Below, one piece after another: positions 33,990 through 45,799 of a stretch of DNA of 64,000 nt. Within the stretch, counting starts at the first letter, position 1. Every line of letters starts with the position of its first letter. The position numbers were made by a program, and so were the translations under genes. Source of the DNA: Siphonodentalium dalli (Eukaryota > Mollusca > Scaphopoda > Gadilida > Siphonodentaliidae). Location of the stretch: assembly GCA_032622095.1 (NCBI GenBank), contig CP136068.1, positions 125,493,989 through 125,557,988 of the forward strand, given 5' to 3'. The notes under the pieces were generated by a model. The model was not told where the DNA came from, searched no databases, and was given only the letters and a program-made list of their open reading frames with translations.

Positions 33990-34730
33990 GTCGTGCGGCA
34001 TGTGTGGTCTATATACAAACTCCAAGCATGTTAATACTAAACGAATATCCGATTAGCTGCATGCATGCGAACGGCAGCATTCACGTGCGTGTGATCAAGG
34101 CATCGCGTTATCATTCATTCACGTTCTTGAGATCGCAAATCTGAATGCTGAGATGGATGTTCAATTAATTTCAATTGAAACATATTCATAATATATAAGC
34201 ACGCGAATATATTTCGAATATCTTATGGATTCATATTTCCGATGTCATTCGCAGTCCAATTGATCAGTCTCAGATAAACATGCACACTCGAAAACTCATC
34301 AGAACTCCTGTGCCTTTCGGATCTTTCTGGACCGACAGTGGTCCCTTCACATCGCGCGGATATTGAGAACGACACGGATTTTTAAAATTCTGTCAAATCC
34401 TTTGCTTCATTGACAGATTCAACTATATACCGGCATTTGTTTTGGAAGCGTGGAAGTCCAGGAACTATACTAGTGAATGGATGTTCTCGAAAAATTGAGT
34501 GAGCAAAAGCAAAAACACCATTTAATAAATAATGGTCTGATCTGGGAAAACTGATTGACAACTGGTGGATAAATACTTCTGCTTCGTGTGGTCATACACA
34601 TACGATGCTCGATGTCTGTTTTACAATTAGAAACAAACATATCCCCATATCATATACGTGAAAATGACTTTCCCATTTCCTCGGCTTTGGCCATATCCTC
34701 GGCTTTGCCCGTACCACGTACACGGGGGTG

Positions 34731-35559
34731 TTGTCGGATCGGATCGATTGTCACTTTTTTTATCGCGATTAATCCGTTCCACCAATAAAGAACTATTTAT
34801 TTATTTACAACTGCGTATACTTCAGATGTTATAATATGAACATCATAAACACATTAGTTCGCAAAAATAAAAAACCACAATTGGGTTTTACATAGAGATG
34901 CATCAATCAATCTAGTGGGTTTGACTAAGATTTTGAGGACACCTGGTTATCATATATCCATGAAGATACAGATGTTTTAAAGAAATGTCCAGGTGCTCCT
35001 CTGTGCTATATACTGGATAATTATTCTCAGTTTTAATTAATGTTGCTATGAACCTATGTCAGCTACATGCGCCAGACACAGAGCGACATTTTGAATTGTT
35101 TATTTGAGGCGCTGAGTATGTTCTAAAACATGAAAGATTTCCTCTGTATATTGGGCAGATATAACCTTGTCAGATGTCAGTATTGGAGGATCCTGAAAAG
35201 CCATGTTCCACTGACTCCGTTTTTCTTTTATCTCAGAAGAAATTATATTTGACGGCACACTGTAACCACTATTGTTGAACAGGCCTTCTATACATTTCCA
35301 TATCCCTTTTTTGTGGAAACTATATTGAATGTGCAGACTAAATTGTGTATAATATTAATAATATTAACATGAGCTATTATAATATTTTAACATGCACCAT
35401 TATCTTCCTCGTAAAAAGTTACCACTTTTAGAACGCCTTGGTGCCATCTTGATTGTAGCCCGTGAAGTTATATATAGAACACATACAGGGTTTACAGACA
35501 GACATATATTTGCAAATATATCTAGGCACGATTTGTTTCCACGTATCAGTTGAGGAGAA
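34731..35559. other. Noncoding, nothing recognised
   Basis: No gene-like structure. The part from about 35400 shares words with the end of the array at 36940-37030 (TTATAGAACACA..ACAGACAGACA), so it may be the edge of the same repeat in degenerate form. Confidence 0.35.
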
Positions 35560-37030
35560 GTGTATGAATTTGATGTGAATTGGCACTAAACATATTTCTA
35601 TCAGTTTTTGTGACGCACCCGTCCCTATTTCGGACTCAAGCGGCGCCACATTTGACATCATTAAACCACAAACTTAGACTGATTATGGAGATGAATATAT
35701 ATAAAATTGTTGAAAATTGGCGAGTATACAAATTCGTATTAAATTTAGGGCCCCCATATCTCACCCAAACGGCACAAATTTGGCGTATTTAAACCACACG
35801 ATTAGATTCCTCGAATCACGGAGAAGAATATGTATCAGTCTGGCGGAAATCGGCGCTGAACATATTGTTTATCAATTTTTCTGTCTCTCACCCTCTGTGG
35901 ACCCCTGTCTCGAATGGCACCACTTTTGACATCTTTAAACCATACAATTAGACACCTGATATCATGGAGTTTAATATTTATAAGTTTGGTGCTAATCGGC
36001 GATTTATTTTTATCAAATTAGTGCCCACCCCACACCATCTCTCACACAAACAGCACCAATATAGCGTCTTTAAATCACATTATTTGATTCCTCGTATCAT
36101 GGATAAGAATGTGTATCAATTTGGTGGCAATTGGCACTAAATTTATTGTGTATCAATTCTGGTGCCCCTCTCCTTTTCAGTGTACCCCTGACTAGAATTA
36201 CGCCACTTTTAACAGCTTTAAGCCACACCATTAGAGTCCTCATACCATGTGAATGATTTTGTATAAAGTTTGGAAGCAACCGGTGACTAAACCAATTCTT
36301 ATCAAATTTAGTGCCTACTATCCCAATCTCACATCCAAACGACAGCAATTTGGAGTCTTTAAATCGCACAATTAGATACCTTGTATCATGGAGAATAATG
36401 TGTATCAATTTGGTGGAAATCGGCGCTAAAATTATTTTTTATAAATTTTGGTGCCCCTCTCTTCTTCTGTGCATCCCTCACGCCAAATGCGCCACGTTTG
36501 ACATATTTAAACAACACCATATGATTATATAAACAGTTTCGTGGCAATCGGCGGCAAACATTTATTCTACCCCTCAGCACCCTGTTCTGCCCCTGACAAC
36601 GGCGTCACTTTAGAAAATTCTAACCCGCACCATTACCTTTCTCGTAAAAAGTTATATCTAGTAGACCGTTTGGTGGCATCTATATGGTTCCTCGGCGCTA
36701 AACTTAGTTTATCAATTTGTGTGCCCCTCTCCACTTCCGTGCATCCCTGACTCAAACGGCGCCACTATTGACATATTTGAACCACACCAACAGATTCCTT
36801 ATATCACGGGGATGATTATATATAAGTTTCGTAGCAATCGGCGACAATGTTTTTTCTCTGCACCTCCCCTTTTTCTGCCCCTGACAACAATGGCGTCACT
36901 TTACAAAATCCTAACCCGCACCATTGTCTTTCTCGTAAAAAGTTACCCGTAGTAGACCCCTTTGGTGCCATCTAGATGGTCCCCTGTGAATTTCTATAGA
37001 ACACAGACAGACAGACAGACAGACATTCGC
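35560..37030 (+). repeat. Old tandem array, ~140-bp units in two alternating types
   Basis: About ten units follow the plan: GTGCCCCTC / CCCTGACTCGAA / GGCGCCAC / TTTGACATCTTTAAACC / ACACCATTAGA / TTCCT..ATCATGGA / TGTATCAATTTGGTGG / AATCGGCG. Alternate units begin with ATCTCACACAAACGGCACC instead. The repeat is thus a dimer of about 280 bp (for example 35752 to 36028 to 36312). The array ends with ACAGACAGACAGACAGACA and ATTCGCAAATATAGATA. Frames over it repeat SADCHQIDTH-like peptides and are not genes. Confidence 0.75.
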
Positions 37031-38128
37031 AAATATAGATATAGATAAAATATATTGGTTTCGCGAATGACCAACTCATAGAATTAATCGTCTTGCACTT
37101 CTTGGCATCCGAATAACAATTGAAATTGAAATTCCCAGATACATCTTTTACCGGACTCGTCCTCCGGGTCGCAGATCGACTTTTAATCCGTCCAAAAATT
37201 CCCATTCTATAAATAAAACGCCCATGCGCCCACTGTATACCAAGAAACAGCGAAACATTATACACGCGGAGCGCGAAATAATGCCATTAAGCTTATTTTG
37301 TAACTTTAATAAATGAGATACATCAATGTGCATTGTTTTACAATTTGCATTTGTACTATTATTCGAGCTTGACATGGATACACCACGTGCCCAATGTTTC
37401 ATGTTTAGAGCCTCGTCTCGGTCTTTTGTGAATTAATCGTGAATACAACGAAATAAATACATATTGTCCATGCACACTATTTACATTTGGATTTACAACA
37501 ACATTTTAAGTCTGGGAAAGATCTTTCGAACAGATTGCTCTTCAACCCGGATTTGAAATATTCAAATGGTAGATGGATCTTATCTTACCGGGGACGATTC
37601 CACAAGAAAGGACTTAGAACAGAAAAGGCACGAACTCTACATGTAACCAAACTCTGCCCGTTTCACCCCTAATATAGCTTACTCTGGATGATCTGAGACC
37701 AAATTTGCCAGGAGCATAACGTAATAGTAAAACAAATTGTTAAAGAATGTGAGAAAAAATTAGAAGAGTGGCAAACAGTTTTATATTTTATAACTTGATC
37801 CATAGCCGACTACTGTAATATGCTGCCAGTAATCATACCAGATAGCAGATCAACCAGAAAGTAAAAGTCAAATGTCTTATCAGGGATAAAACGAGGTTTT
37901 GACCTAGCCAGAGGTGCAACTTTTTGACACAAGTTGAAGCTGTGGGGAGAAAGTGTTTGCGCATGAAAATCCGACGTTGCCAAAACAAAAAATAAAAAAC
38001 AAAAACAACTGACTTACGTCTTTTGACTATAAAGGGACGATATTAGACGTATTAAAATAAATTAAGTAATGAACATTGCATTTGGAAGTTTCAAGTTTGA
38101 TAAATCCTGAATTATGTAGAGTACTTAC
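37031..38128. other. Noncoding, nothing recognised
   Basis: Open frames of about 60-97 codons (36972-37265, 37148-37402, 37487-37672) have no family motif. One, at 37487-37672, has a mildly basic composition but no splice signals that I trust. Confidence 0.35.
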
Positions 38129-38251
38129 TAGAAAGACGGCACCGCGACTTGTTCTAAGGCTGAATCTGACTTGGCGCGCTTTTGCAGAGCATTCATATCC
38201 GTCGCTGCTTCACCAGACTTATCTTCACTTAACGCTCTATTAATTCCAAGC
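38129..38251 (-). CDS. Candidate internal coding exon, unknown host gene
   Basis: On the minus strand the acceptor ATTCTTTTCAG is followed by 123 bases, then the donor GTAAGT (exon end CTA|GTAAGT). Only one of three frames is open. It begins after one base and ends two bases into a codon, so the exon is symmetrical. It reads LGINRALSEDKSGEAATDMN, then ALQKRAKSDSALEQVAVPSF. The composition is hydrophilic and helical (KSGEAATDMNALQKRAKS), and GC is higher than in the neighbours. I recognise no family. No partner exon was found. Chance occurrence of a consensus-like acceptor, donor and open frame is possible but not likely. Confidence 0.45.
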
Positions 38252-39837
38252 CTGAAAAGAATATGTCGTGACCATGAAACCACAAACTACGCCCTGCATA
38301 TGACGTCTCCGCACGGAGTACACATATAGTGATGATGGGGCTAAAGAGAGTTAAATATGTTTTATACCATGGTTACGCACTCTACTAGAGCATTAACGGT
38401 TATTGTGAAAACAAGTTGTTAAACGCCATTGTAGGTATAAAGGCAGGTTAAACGTTTGTCATACGTTTTGCAAAGTAATATACATACATATAGTATGGAC
38501 TAAATGGTCGCGACCTCTTGTGACCTGCACATTTTTATTGTAAATCTCGCTTTTAAATTCACAATAACTGGGATATAAGTTCAAAATAATGGATATTCAG
38601 CTGGAAGTTATTTCGGCAATTATGGAAGGACAATTAAGATACACTAACAATTCTGCCGACTGGGACACGGCAACAGTCTATGGTACATCTTGACACCGCT
38701 GATTTTCAACAAAGTGAGTGTTTCAAATTAATTATACGTTTGGTAGAAGTTATTTTTTTGTGAAATCAATATTCACATTCAAGTTCAAGGCAAACATGCA
38801 GTTTTCGTCGAAAGTAGGCAGAAAAAACGTACTGGAAAGTGTTTATTTACACTATTTTATGTAGAGTATGAAATAATAGGTTTTGGAACATGTTGCGTCA
38901 ATCGCCACATTTTCTTTTTCATTTTTAATCGTATACCAAGGTACACATTTAAATGACACTGCCATAAACAGGTTCATATTATTATGATGCTGATATGGTA
39001 TTATACATTAGATATCTATTTAATAAAACAAGATTCAAGTGGAACTGAAACTTGTGAAATTAAAATTTCAACCAATTAAAACGCCGTTTGTACGCGAAAG
39101 GGTTAAGTTGGGAAGCAAATCACGTGCGAAAAGACGTTATTGTAAACAAGGCGCCTCTTCAAGTTAAAATCGTACGTGTTTCGCTTGAAGTTGAATTCGA
39201 CTTGGAAGCGTTTTACTTTGTTGTGGGATAACTATTCAGATCTTAATTACATGGATGCATCTATTGCTTGGTTACACGTGAGTTTCTGTGAAGACATTTA
39301 GGAATTCTAAGACATTCTAAACTTGGCGAATAGAATCAAGTGCAAACTCACGATGCCTCGGAGTCTGAGCTCAGGTGAGGACAGGCATTCTCGGTACATC
39401 AGTCATTAAAGACATATTATGGACTTGCGGGTGTGTGAAACTGATAAGTTAGTAATCAGGCGCTATGCCAACTGGAGGAATGTAGAATTCTCAAAGAAAT
39501 CGACCATATCACTACATAGAAAACTTCGTCTGAACTATGTGCAATTGTAAATATTTACAACTCGATTGGGGACGCAACAGTACTATCGGCGATAAACCAA
39601 CGCAAATGATTTCGCCATCGAAAGTCATTGCATTTAATTAATATCTAAGAATGGCTGCATGTATTGTAAATTTGGATTGATATAAAAATAGTTATAAAAA
39701 TAACTACTTTGAGCAAGATCATTCTCCATTTCTATTTGATCACCCTATCGGAGTGTTTTACATAACTTTAATTATTCAAAAACTTATATTTATATATAAA
39801 TCATGTGTTGAATTCGGTTTACACTTTACAGTTTACC
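38252..39837. other. Noncoding; weak small-ORF candidates
   Basis: A 34-codon frame (MDIQLEVISAIMEG...) starts near 38588 and stops near 38692, followed by a GTGAGT word. ATG-led stubs ending at GTGAGT/GTGAGG occur near 39252-39280 and 39356-39375. None can be linked to a second exon, so none is called. Confidence 0.25.
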
Positions 39838-39841
39838 TTAA

Positions 39842-40085
39842 CCCCTTTCACGATGGGAGCTGCGTTGGTGGAGCATTAAATATCCGGTGCCTGTGCATTC
39901 TCTCATACATGCGTGTCTCACACAGGGAGCCTTGCATATACTATAGCATGCACTGGCTTACAAGGTCAAGGTAAATATTAGTTGGCCAATGTGTTATCTT
40001 CTATATACTCACATATACATATCGCAAGAGAATGCATTGTAACAGGATTTTTTCAAAATATAAGGAAGCTACAGTCATAAAAGGG
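39842..40085. mobile_element. TTAA-flanked MITE, family 2 (piggyBac-like)
   Basis: TTAA at 39838-39841 and 40086-40089. The left end is CCCCTTTCACGATGGGAGCT and the right end is AGCTACAGTCATAAAAGGG. The 244-bp length equals that of the 22810 copy. The interior palindromes are decayed. Confidence 0.8.
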
Positions 40086-40089
40086 TTAA

Positions 40090-41475
40090 GTAGAGCTCGG
40101 TTGAATATCTACCATATGATGGGTCGTTCCCATCCTCAAGCTATTGATATCATTGAGACATTCATTGCTATTTTGCAATCGATAAGGTAGACTGCTTGAG
40201 ACCTCGTGGTAGATACATTTACACCAGGTATTCAACTTTGTTTTCATTTAAACGTTGACAATTTAGCAAAACACATTATTTTCAAGCTGGGTTAAATATA
40301 CTCATTCTTTTGAAGTTGAATTAACCTTTATATTGTAAATGTCTTACTTATGAATACTCGATAAAACATATTTAAGCAGTGTAACTTATTAATTAACTCT
40401 TGTCAAAGAAAATGTGCTGATATATTTCAAAAGTTGGCATAATGCATAACATTCGTGATACTGTCGTTCCCGATGACTCTCCAGTATCATATCAATACCA
40501 CTCAGGACACTGAATGTTTTTCCTCAATTGATTGAATTTATTGTTGGTAAAAAAGAATCCCACATTTGGCTAATCAATGGCACAATGCATATTCCAATGT
40601 ACCAGAGCTAAAGTGTCCCCTGTGAAATTTAAAGTTACTCTATCCGATTCGATGGTCTCTATATCATCAGATTCCAAGTTTCAAACAACAGCAACATTTT
40701 TTGAAATGCCGCTTCAGTTATCAGAATCGAATAATTGCCCAAAAATAATGCTAACCACAGTCAAATATACTATCAAATTGCCAAAAACCTGCTATTTATC
40801 AACATTTTGTTCAACGAAATTTTGCCGGTTTGTCAAATATCTGACAAGAAAGTCACTTGATTTTAGAGTTATCCATCTCCATCCGCAACTTGGTCCTAGA
40901 CCGTCTTCTCGTCGGCTTTTACTGGGCCGCTACACATGATTGGTGGTGAAAAATTAGGCCACAGTGCTAAGAGATATCGTGGTCACTTTTAACTTGGTTA
41001 TGAAATCATGATCTACAATTCATCTCAGCCCAATTGTTTATTGATCAACAGTTATGGCATGAAACTCCTCAAATATGGAACATTCTTTGTGGGCAGTTGC
41101 CTTTCTTAATGAAAATAATCATTGAGTTTCACAAATAAAGAATAATAAAGTCTCCTCTCGTGATCTTGAGTTATGATATCATGCATATACGAACTGCACG
41201 TTTGAAAAAAAAATGTTCTTGGTACCTGAGGACAGCGAAATAAACAAAAATCATGCCTTAAAAGTAAAGTAAAGGTTATACTATCAAATAGGTCGATGGT
41301 TCTTAAATATTGTGTTACAATAATCGTTTGTACCAAATTCCACAAAGAAATTCCAAACAGATTTTGAGAAAAACCATTTTGAAATACCAGGACATTTTTG
41401 CAAAAGCGTCTGACCCTTAAGACATTTATATACCCAATCAACCTGAGATAAAATGACATTCAGTGATGACTTTCG
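40090..41475. other. Noncoding, nothing recognised
   Basis: The open frames at 40577-40939 (plus) and 41106-41459 (minus) are over 115 codons but show no motif or splice context that I recognise. Confidence 0.3.
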
Positions 41476-42998
41476 GTTACCAATTATAACACGCCAATCA
41501 GCCCTCGACCAATGGAAGTTATCTAATGAGGTCCGGTGACCGACCTTTATTTACTGTAAAGATCTATAAGTCGTCGCCTGTTCTATCAAACGGTCTGTCG
41601 TTATTACAACAAGACTATGCATTGTATTCGCGGTGCACACCTTGATTGACCAATTATGCAATTATGATACCATATTTTCTCAAACGAAGCATATGCAGGG
41701 ACGTAACGACATGAAAGACAGGGGCCAAAGATATAAACATAATAATTAAACAGTTTGTAAAATCGAATACGCAATACTAAATCTTCAGATCGGGGGGGGG
41801 GGGGGGGGGCGGGTATTCGAACGAATTGCAAGGGGCATTTACATTGTCGGCGAAATCCTGCAGTTACTGTTCTGAACAGTGGCACATTTAGTACCCCATC
41901 ACCAATGCACAACGAACAGATGCAATCAACGACACCGTTTTACAGCACAGGCAACAACTAACATATACTTAAAGTAAATAAAGGTCGGCAACCGGACCCC
42001 GGACCCCGGACCCCGGCTTACATTGGTCGAAAGTGCTGCTGTGATATTATAAATCCGGTTTCGATTGTATGTAATAAACTCGATACGTACATATAAGGAA
42101 TAATGCCCACAAGAAGAGAAGAGTAGTGTGCTCCTTAATTAATCCAAGATTAACCCAAAATTCAATTGAAATGTCATGATTCGGCACCGTTACATATATA
42201 TATATAGTCCAGATGAATCGATCACTGATGCGCTGAACTATATGGGTGTAATATCGACTATGGAGTATTGATTTGTATTTACAGGAACAGGTTTGTAAGA
42301 CTGACCACATATATAATTGGTAAGAGAAACTCATCACTGATTGTAAATTCTCGGGCTGATTGGGTGTTATACATATGTTATAAGCACGGCGTCCGATTTA
42401 TAAACGAAATAAACACCACGCGCGCCATCCGGGCGCTTGCGATCTTTATTTCACTTATAAATCGGACGCCGTGCTTATAACGTATATTTAATTACTGTTG
42501 CGGTGATAATACATTGCCTTTAAGATTCTGCAACCGGCAGAGAACGCGGATGATTGCACGGAGGGAGTATCAAGTCAAATTGTGTTTGCATTCATTGTCC
42601 AGATTATAATATAGGAAACTTGCGTTTATTATTGGATTTAAAAATAACGGTGACCGACCTTTATGTTCTATATACATCATTTGGTCGTTATCTGTGCTGT
42701 AATCAGTGTGTTTTGGTTGTATTTACGTCCTTGCATTTGCCTGTTATAAGAAAACTTGATGTCACAGCCCATATTAGTAACGCTCACACGTGGAGCAATC
42801 TTTTAGTTTACTGATCGTGAGTGGATAATTGGTAAATCTGAGACTGTGGCGCGAACAAAATGCCTGGGCCTATTGTAATCACCACAGACCATCTTACAGA
42901 GCAGGCGACGACTCACATATATTTACAGTAAATAAAGGTCGGTCATTGGACCTCAATTGATAACTCGATGGTTGATTGGCGTATTATAAATTAGGTAT
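41476..42998. mobile_element. Inverted-repeat element, about 1.5 kb
   Basis: The ends (about 41476-41600 and 42870-42998) are inverted complements: CGCCAATCA, GAGGTCC, GACCGACCTTTATTTACTG, AGTCGTCGCCTG, GGTCTGT and GTTATTACAA. A third, direct copy of the right end lies at 41935-41995 and ends in a CGGACCCCGGACCCC repeat. A nested hairpin sits at 42377-42481. A G-run of about 18 lies at 41792. No transposase. Confidence 0.65.
42377..42481. repeat. Hairpin with 37-bp arms
   Basis: GTTATAAGCACGGCGTCCGA (continuing TTTATAAACGAAATAAA) is repeated as its inverse at 42445-42481 with two mismatches. The loop is 31 bp and GC-rich (CACGCGCGCC...GGGCGC). Confidence 0.9.
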
Positions 42999-43265
42999 AT
43001 TGACCTGAGTATACTTACAATTGTCTGGTGTATTCTGCGGGGTCCGCACTATTGACATCATTCCCTTTGACTGTATTCCATAATTGTTCTCCATCTTGCT
43101 TCCCGATAGCGGATATGGGATCTATACATACCGGCGCCACCGACAATCCTTCCACAATGCCCGACAATCCTTCCACAATGCTGGTCCGTGCAGCCACTAA
43201 AAGCACCACGACCGAACATGCGATGAACTTCTATAAAGAAAGGAGGGTATACTTGGGCATCCAGG

Positions 43266-45125
43266 TTACGACTAAATAATGTCCCATGCACGAGAGTGTT
43301 AGTGCTAACGATGTCCCATTACGAACAAATAATGTCCCATACACGCGAGTATTAGTGTTAACGATGTCCCATTACGACTAAAAATGGCAATACACGAGAG
43401 TGTTAATGTCAACGATGTCCCATTACGACTAAATAATGTCCCATACACGAGAGTGTTAGTGTTAACGATGTCCCATTACGACTAAATTAAATAATGGCCC
43501 ATACACGCGAGTGTTGGTGTTAACGATGTGTCCCATTACGATTAAATAATATCACATACACGAGAGTGTTAGTGTCAACGATGTCCCATTACGACTAAAT
43601 AATGTCCCATACACGAGAGTGTTAGTGTCACGATGTCCCATTACGACTATATAATATCCCGAACACGAGAGTGTTACTGTTAACGATGTCCCATTACGAC
43701 TAAATTATGTCCCATACACGAGAGTGTTAGTGTTAACGATGTCCCATTACGACTAATAATGTCCCATACACGAGAGTGTTAGTGTTAACGATGTCCCATT
43801 ACGACTAAATTAAATAATGGCCCATACACGCGAGTGTTGGTGTTAACGATGTGTCCCATTACGATTAAATAATATCCCATACACGCGAGTGTTAGTGTCA
43901 ACGATGTCCCATTACGACTAAATTATGTCCCATATACGAGAGTGTTAGTGTCACGATGTCCCATTACGACTATATAATATCCCGAACACGCGAGTGTTAG
44001 TGTTAACGATGTCCCATTACGACTAAATAATGTCCCATACACGAGATTGTTAGTGTTAACGATGTCCCATTACGACTAAATAATGTCCCATACACGAGAG
44101 TGATAGGGTCAACGATGTCCCATTGCGACTAAATAATATCCCATACACGGGAGTGTTAGTGTTAAGGATGTCCCATTACGACTAAATAATGTCCCATGCA
44201 CGAGAGTGATAGTGTCAACGATGTCCCATTACGACCAAATACTGTCCAATACACAGGAGTGTTAGTGTTAACGATGTCCAATTACGACGAAATAATGTGA
44301 CATACACGGGAGTGTTAGTGCTAACAATGTCCCGTTGCGACTAAATAATGTCCCATACACGTGATTGTTAGTGTTAACGATGTCCCATTACGACTATATA
44401 ATGTCCCATACACGAGAGTGTTAGTGACATAGATGTCCCATTACGAATACATAATGTCCCATACACGAGACTATTAATATTAACGATGTCCCATTACGAC
44501 TATATAATGTCCCATACACGAGAGTGTTAGTGTTAACGATGTCCCATTACAATTAAAGGATGTCCCATACACGTGATTGTTAGTGTTAACGATGTCCCAT
44601 TACGACATAATAATGCCCCATACACGAGAGTGTTAGTGTCAACGATTTCCCATTACGAATACATAATGTCCCATACACGAGACTATTAGTGTTAACGATG
44701 TTCCAGTACGACTATATAATGTCCCATACACGGGAGTGTTAGGGTTAAAGATGTCACGTTACGACTATATAATGTCCAATACACGACATTTTTAGGGTTA
44801 AATATGTCCCGTTACGACCAAATAATGTCCCCTACACGATAGTTTTAGGGTTAACGATGTCCCGTTACGACTAAATAATGTCCAATACACGATAGTTTTA
44901 GTGTTAAATATATCCCGTTATGACTAAATAATATCCCATACACGAGAGTGTTAGCGTTAAATATGTCCCGTTACGACTAAATAATGTTCCATACACGATA
45001 GTGTTAGGGTTAACGATGTCCCGTTACGACTAAATAATGTCCCATACACGCGAGTGTTAGTGTTAACGATGTACCATTACGACTAAATAATGTCCCATAC
45101 ACGAGAGTGTTAGTGTTAACGATGT
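43266..45125. repeat. 53-bp satellite, about 35 copies
   Basis: The consensus unit contains CGATGTCCCATTACGACTAA, ATAATGTCCCATACACGAGA and GTGTTAGTGTTAA. The two halves share ATGTCCCAT-AC, so the unit arose from a dimer. A higher-order repeat of about 330 bp is visible: the variant block with AATTAAATAATGGCCCATAC and GATGTGTCCCATTACGATTA recurs at about 43487 and 43818. The right third differs, with CCCGTTACGAC and TTAGGGTTAA in place of CCCATTACGAC and TTAGTGTTAA. No gene lies within. Confidence 0.95.
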
Positions 45126-45428
45126 GACATTTCCAAAGCCAATATTCATCTTTACCTTGAAAACATAATTTAAATACTTGAAATCCTCATCATCATTCAC
45201 TAGGCGCAGGCATTGAAAGCAATCACAACCGGTGATGGTTAATAACGCTGCTTATTATCTACCGCGTTTGTGCGACAGGACCATGAACGATCCATATAAT
45301 AGTCGATCGTTGGACATTTTTGTATTTAAAGGCTGACAAAAAAATCATTTGAAAGATGATATATGGCCACCAAAACCTCCTATTAATGGGCGCATGTGTC
45401 CGATTTAATTATTTTCCGGGGTTGAACG

Positions 45429-45790
45429 CGCACATATTGATTGATTGATTGTTTATTTGTACATAATTTACACTCATAATGCTAATAGAGAAATATTCAG
45501 AAATAAACATGATTATATTGTACAGGAGCGGCATGGCCAAATATGCCGTCTTCCCACCGCCCCTGTGTGGAAAAGAAACTTTTTAGTAAAATGACAAGGT
45601 GAATTATAGTAACATCTGAATACATGACAAAAATATGTATGAATGGCGTATCCAAACCATTTAAAGTGTACATAGTATGTTGGTATATGTAATGGTTGTA
45701 TGTACTGGTTGAAGCAAGCACTGGGCCAATATTACTATTCCACAATTGCAGTGCGTATGGCTGAAATATTATAGTTTTAGACTATATGAC
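45429..45790 (-). mobile_element. 3' end of a LINE related to the full-length copy
   Basis: On the minus strand it contains CAGGGGCGGTGGGAAGACGG, GCCATGCCGCTCCTGTACAA and TTATGTACAAATAAACAAT followed by a (CAAT)n tail at 45429-45443. The same words end the LINE at 50695, but that copy has an (ATCTAC)n-type tail. The upstream (5') limit of this truncated copy is not clear. Confidence 0.65.
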
Positions 45791-45799
45791 AAAATGAGA

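Larger units (their letters stand above)
31428..34730. mobile_element. Long inverted-repeat (foldback) element, 3.3 kb
   Basis: The left arm (31428-32149) and right arm (33990-34730) are inverted complements along almost their whole length. Outermost is CACCCCCGTGTACGTGGTAC, then GCCAAAGCCGAGGA repeated twice. Innermost is ATGCTTGGAGTTTGTATATA and CACACATGCCG. The left arm has about 56 extra bases near 31786-31840 and the right arm about 100 near 34395-34495. The 1.84 kb between the arms includes a broken zinc-finger frame. No transposase was found. Boundaries are where the arm match stops; no target duplication was confirmed. Confidence 0.85.

Noticed and set aside
36097-36580. Minus-strand frames with repeated SADCHQIDTH-like peptides
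   Set aside because: They follow the period of the ~140-bp tandem array and have no start or domain logic.
38588-38692. 34-codon small ORF (MDIQLEVISAIMEG...)
   Set aside because: Too short to judge. No conservation or expression evidence can be seen from the sequence.
39250-39375. ATG-led stubs ending in GTGAGT/GTGAGG as first exons
   Set aside because: GT donor words are common. No downstream exon in matching phase was found.
41106-41459. 117-codon minus-strand frame
   Set aside because: No motif, membrane pattern or splice context that I recognise. Length is within what AT-rich DNA gives by chance over 64 kb.
44740-45010. Interstitial telomere repeat
   Set aside because: TTAGGGTTAA appears only once per 53-bp unit as a variant of TTAGTGTTAA and never as consecutive telomere units.
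43266-45125. CRISPR-like array (regular repeats and spacers)
   Set aside because: The whole 53-bp unit is repeated, with no unique spacers, and the setting is eukaryotic. It is a satellite.
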